Assembly: GCA_024644595.1 (NCBI GenBank)
Contig: JAHEHL010000009.1
Coordinates: 478,893-542,892, forward strand
DNA: 64,000 nt
From: Porticoccaceae bacterium
GTDB taxonomy: Bacteria > Pseudomonadota > Gammaproteobacteria > Pseudomonadales > Porticoccaceae
Reading direction: 5' to 3'
Below, in pieces: positions 63,593 through 64,000 of this stretch. Below the pieces are notes generated by a model. The model searched no databases. It was not told the origin of the DNA and worked only from the letters and a program-made list of their open reading frames with translations. The position numbers were made by a program, and so were the translations under genes. Within the stretch, counting starts at the first letter, position 1. Every line of letters begins with the position of its first letter.

Positions 63593-64000
<408 letters not shown>

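Overview
The window is a chromosomal piece of a gammaproteobacterium. Evidence: a rif/str/S10/spc/alpha supercluster in the order known from Pseudomonas (birA, coaX, SPOR-like gene, tRNA-Thr/Tyr/Gly/Thr, tuf, tRNA-Trp, secE-nusG, rplKAJL, rpoBC, rpsLG, fusA, tuf, S10 operon), an lptD-surA-pdxA-rsmA-apaGH cluster divergent from amgK-murU, and leuS-lptE-holA. Protein style (a TonB-dependent receptor with a VVVTAQKR plug start, an M13 PepO-like lipoprotein, an EF-G2 of the marine gammaproteobacterial type) suggests a marine lineage near Cellvibrionales/SAR92-like bacteria. That placement is a judgement from memory, not a phylogeny.

Layout. 1-2.8 kb: a solitary TonB-dependent receptor and a convergent MmcQ/YjbR gene. 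3.1-7.4 kb (+): leuS-lptE-holA. 7.4-11.2 kb (-): amgK-murU-VanZ-like-DUF2007-DASS transporter, i.e. cell-wall sugar salvage followed by small membrane genes. 11.3-18.2 kb (+): lptD-surA-pdxA-rsmA-apaG-apaH. 18.4-20.5 kb (+): M13 metalloprotease. 20.7-34.4 kb (-): alpha, spc and S10 ribosomal protein operons. 34.5-41.3 kb: tuf (-), then an EF-G2 gene on the opposite strand and a racemase-like gene (-) lying between tuf and fusA. 41.5-54.6 kb (-): rpsG, rpsL, rpoC, rpoB, rplL, rplJ, rplA, rplK, nusG, secE. 54.6-56.8 kb (-): tRNA-Trp, second tuf, and tRNA-Thr, Gly, Tyr, Thr. 56.8-59.8 kb (-): SPOR-like gene, coaX, birA, TauE/SafE permease. 59.9-64 kb (-): rRNA operon (5S, 23S, tRNA-Ala, tRNA-Ile and the 3' part of 16S).

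Functionally almost everything from 20.7 kb to the end serves transcription and translation and is read from the minus strand; the one exception is EF-G2. Several promoters of this block share a -10 plus GC-rich discriminator (TAGAAT followed by GCGCTCC-like bases), which suggests common growth-rate/stringent control. The left 20 kb supply the outer membrane (LptD, LptE, SurA), cofactor synthesis, tRNA charging and replication.

I found no CRISPR array, IS element, prophage or defence island, and I do not see a convincing new multi-gene system. The most interesting signals are: EF-G2 plus a racemase-like protein lacking the canonical cysteines placed inside the str region; an AmgK reading frame with no standard start codon; the shared promoter module; a perfect palindrome filling a promoter spacer before rpsM; a terminator-like hairpin in the rpsL leader; and two tuf copies identical from ribosome binding site to stop codon.
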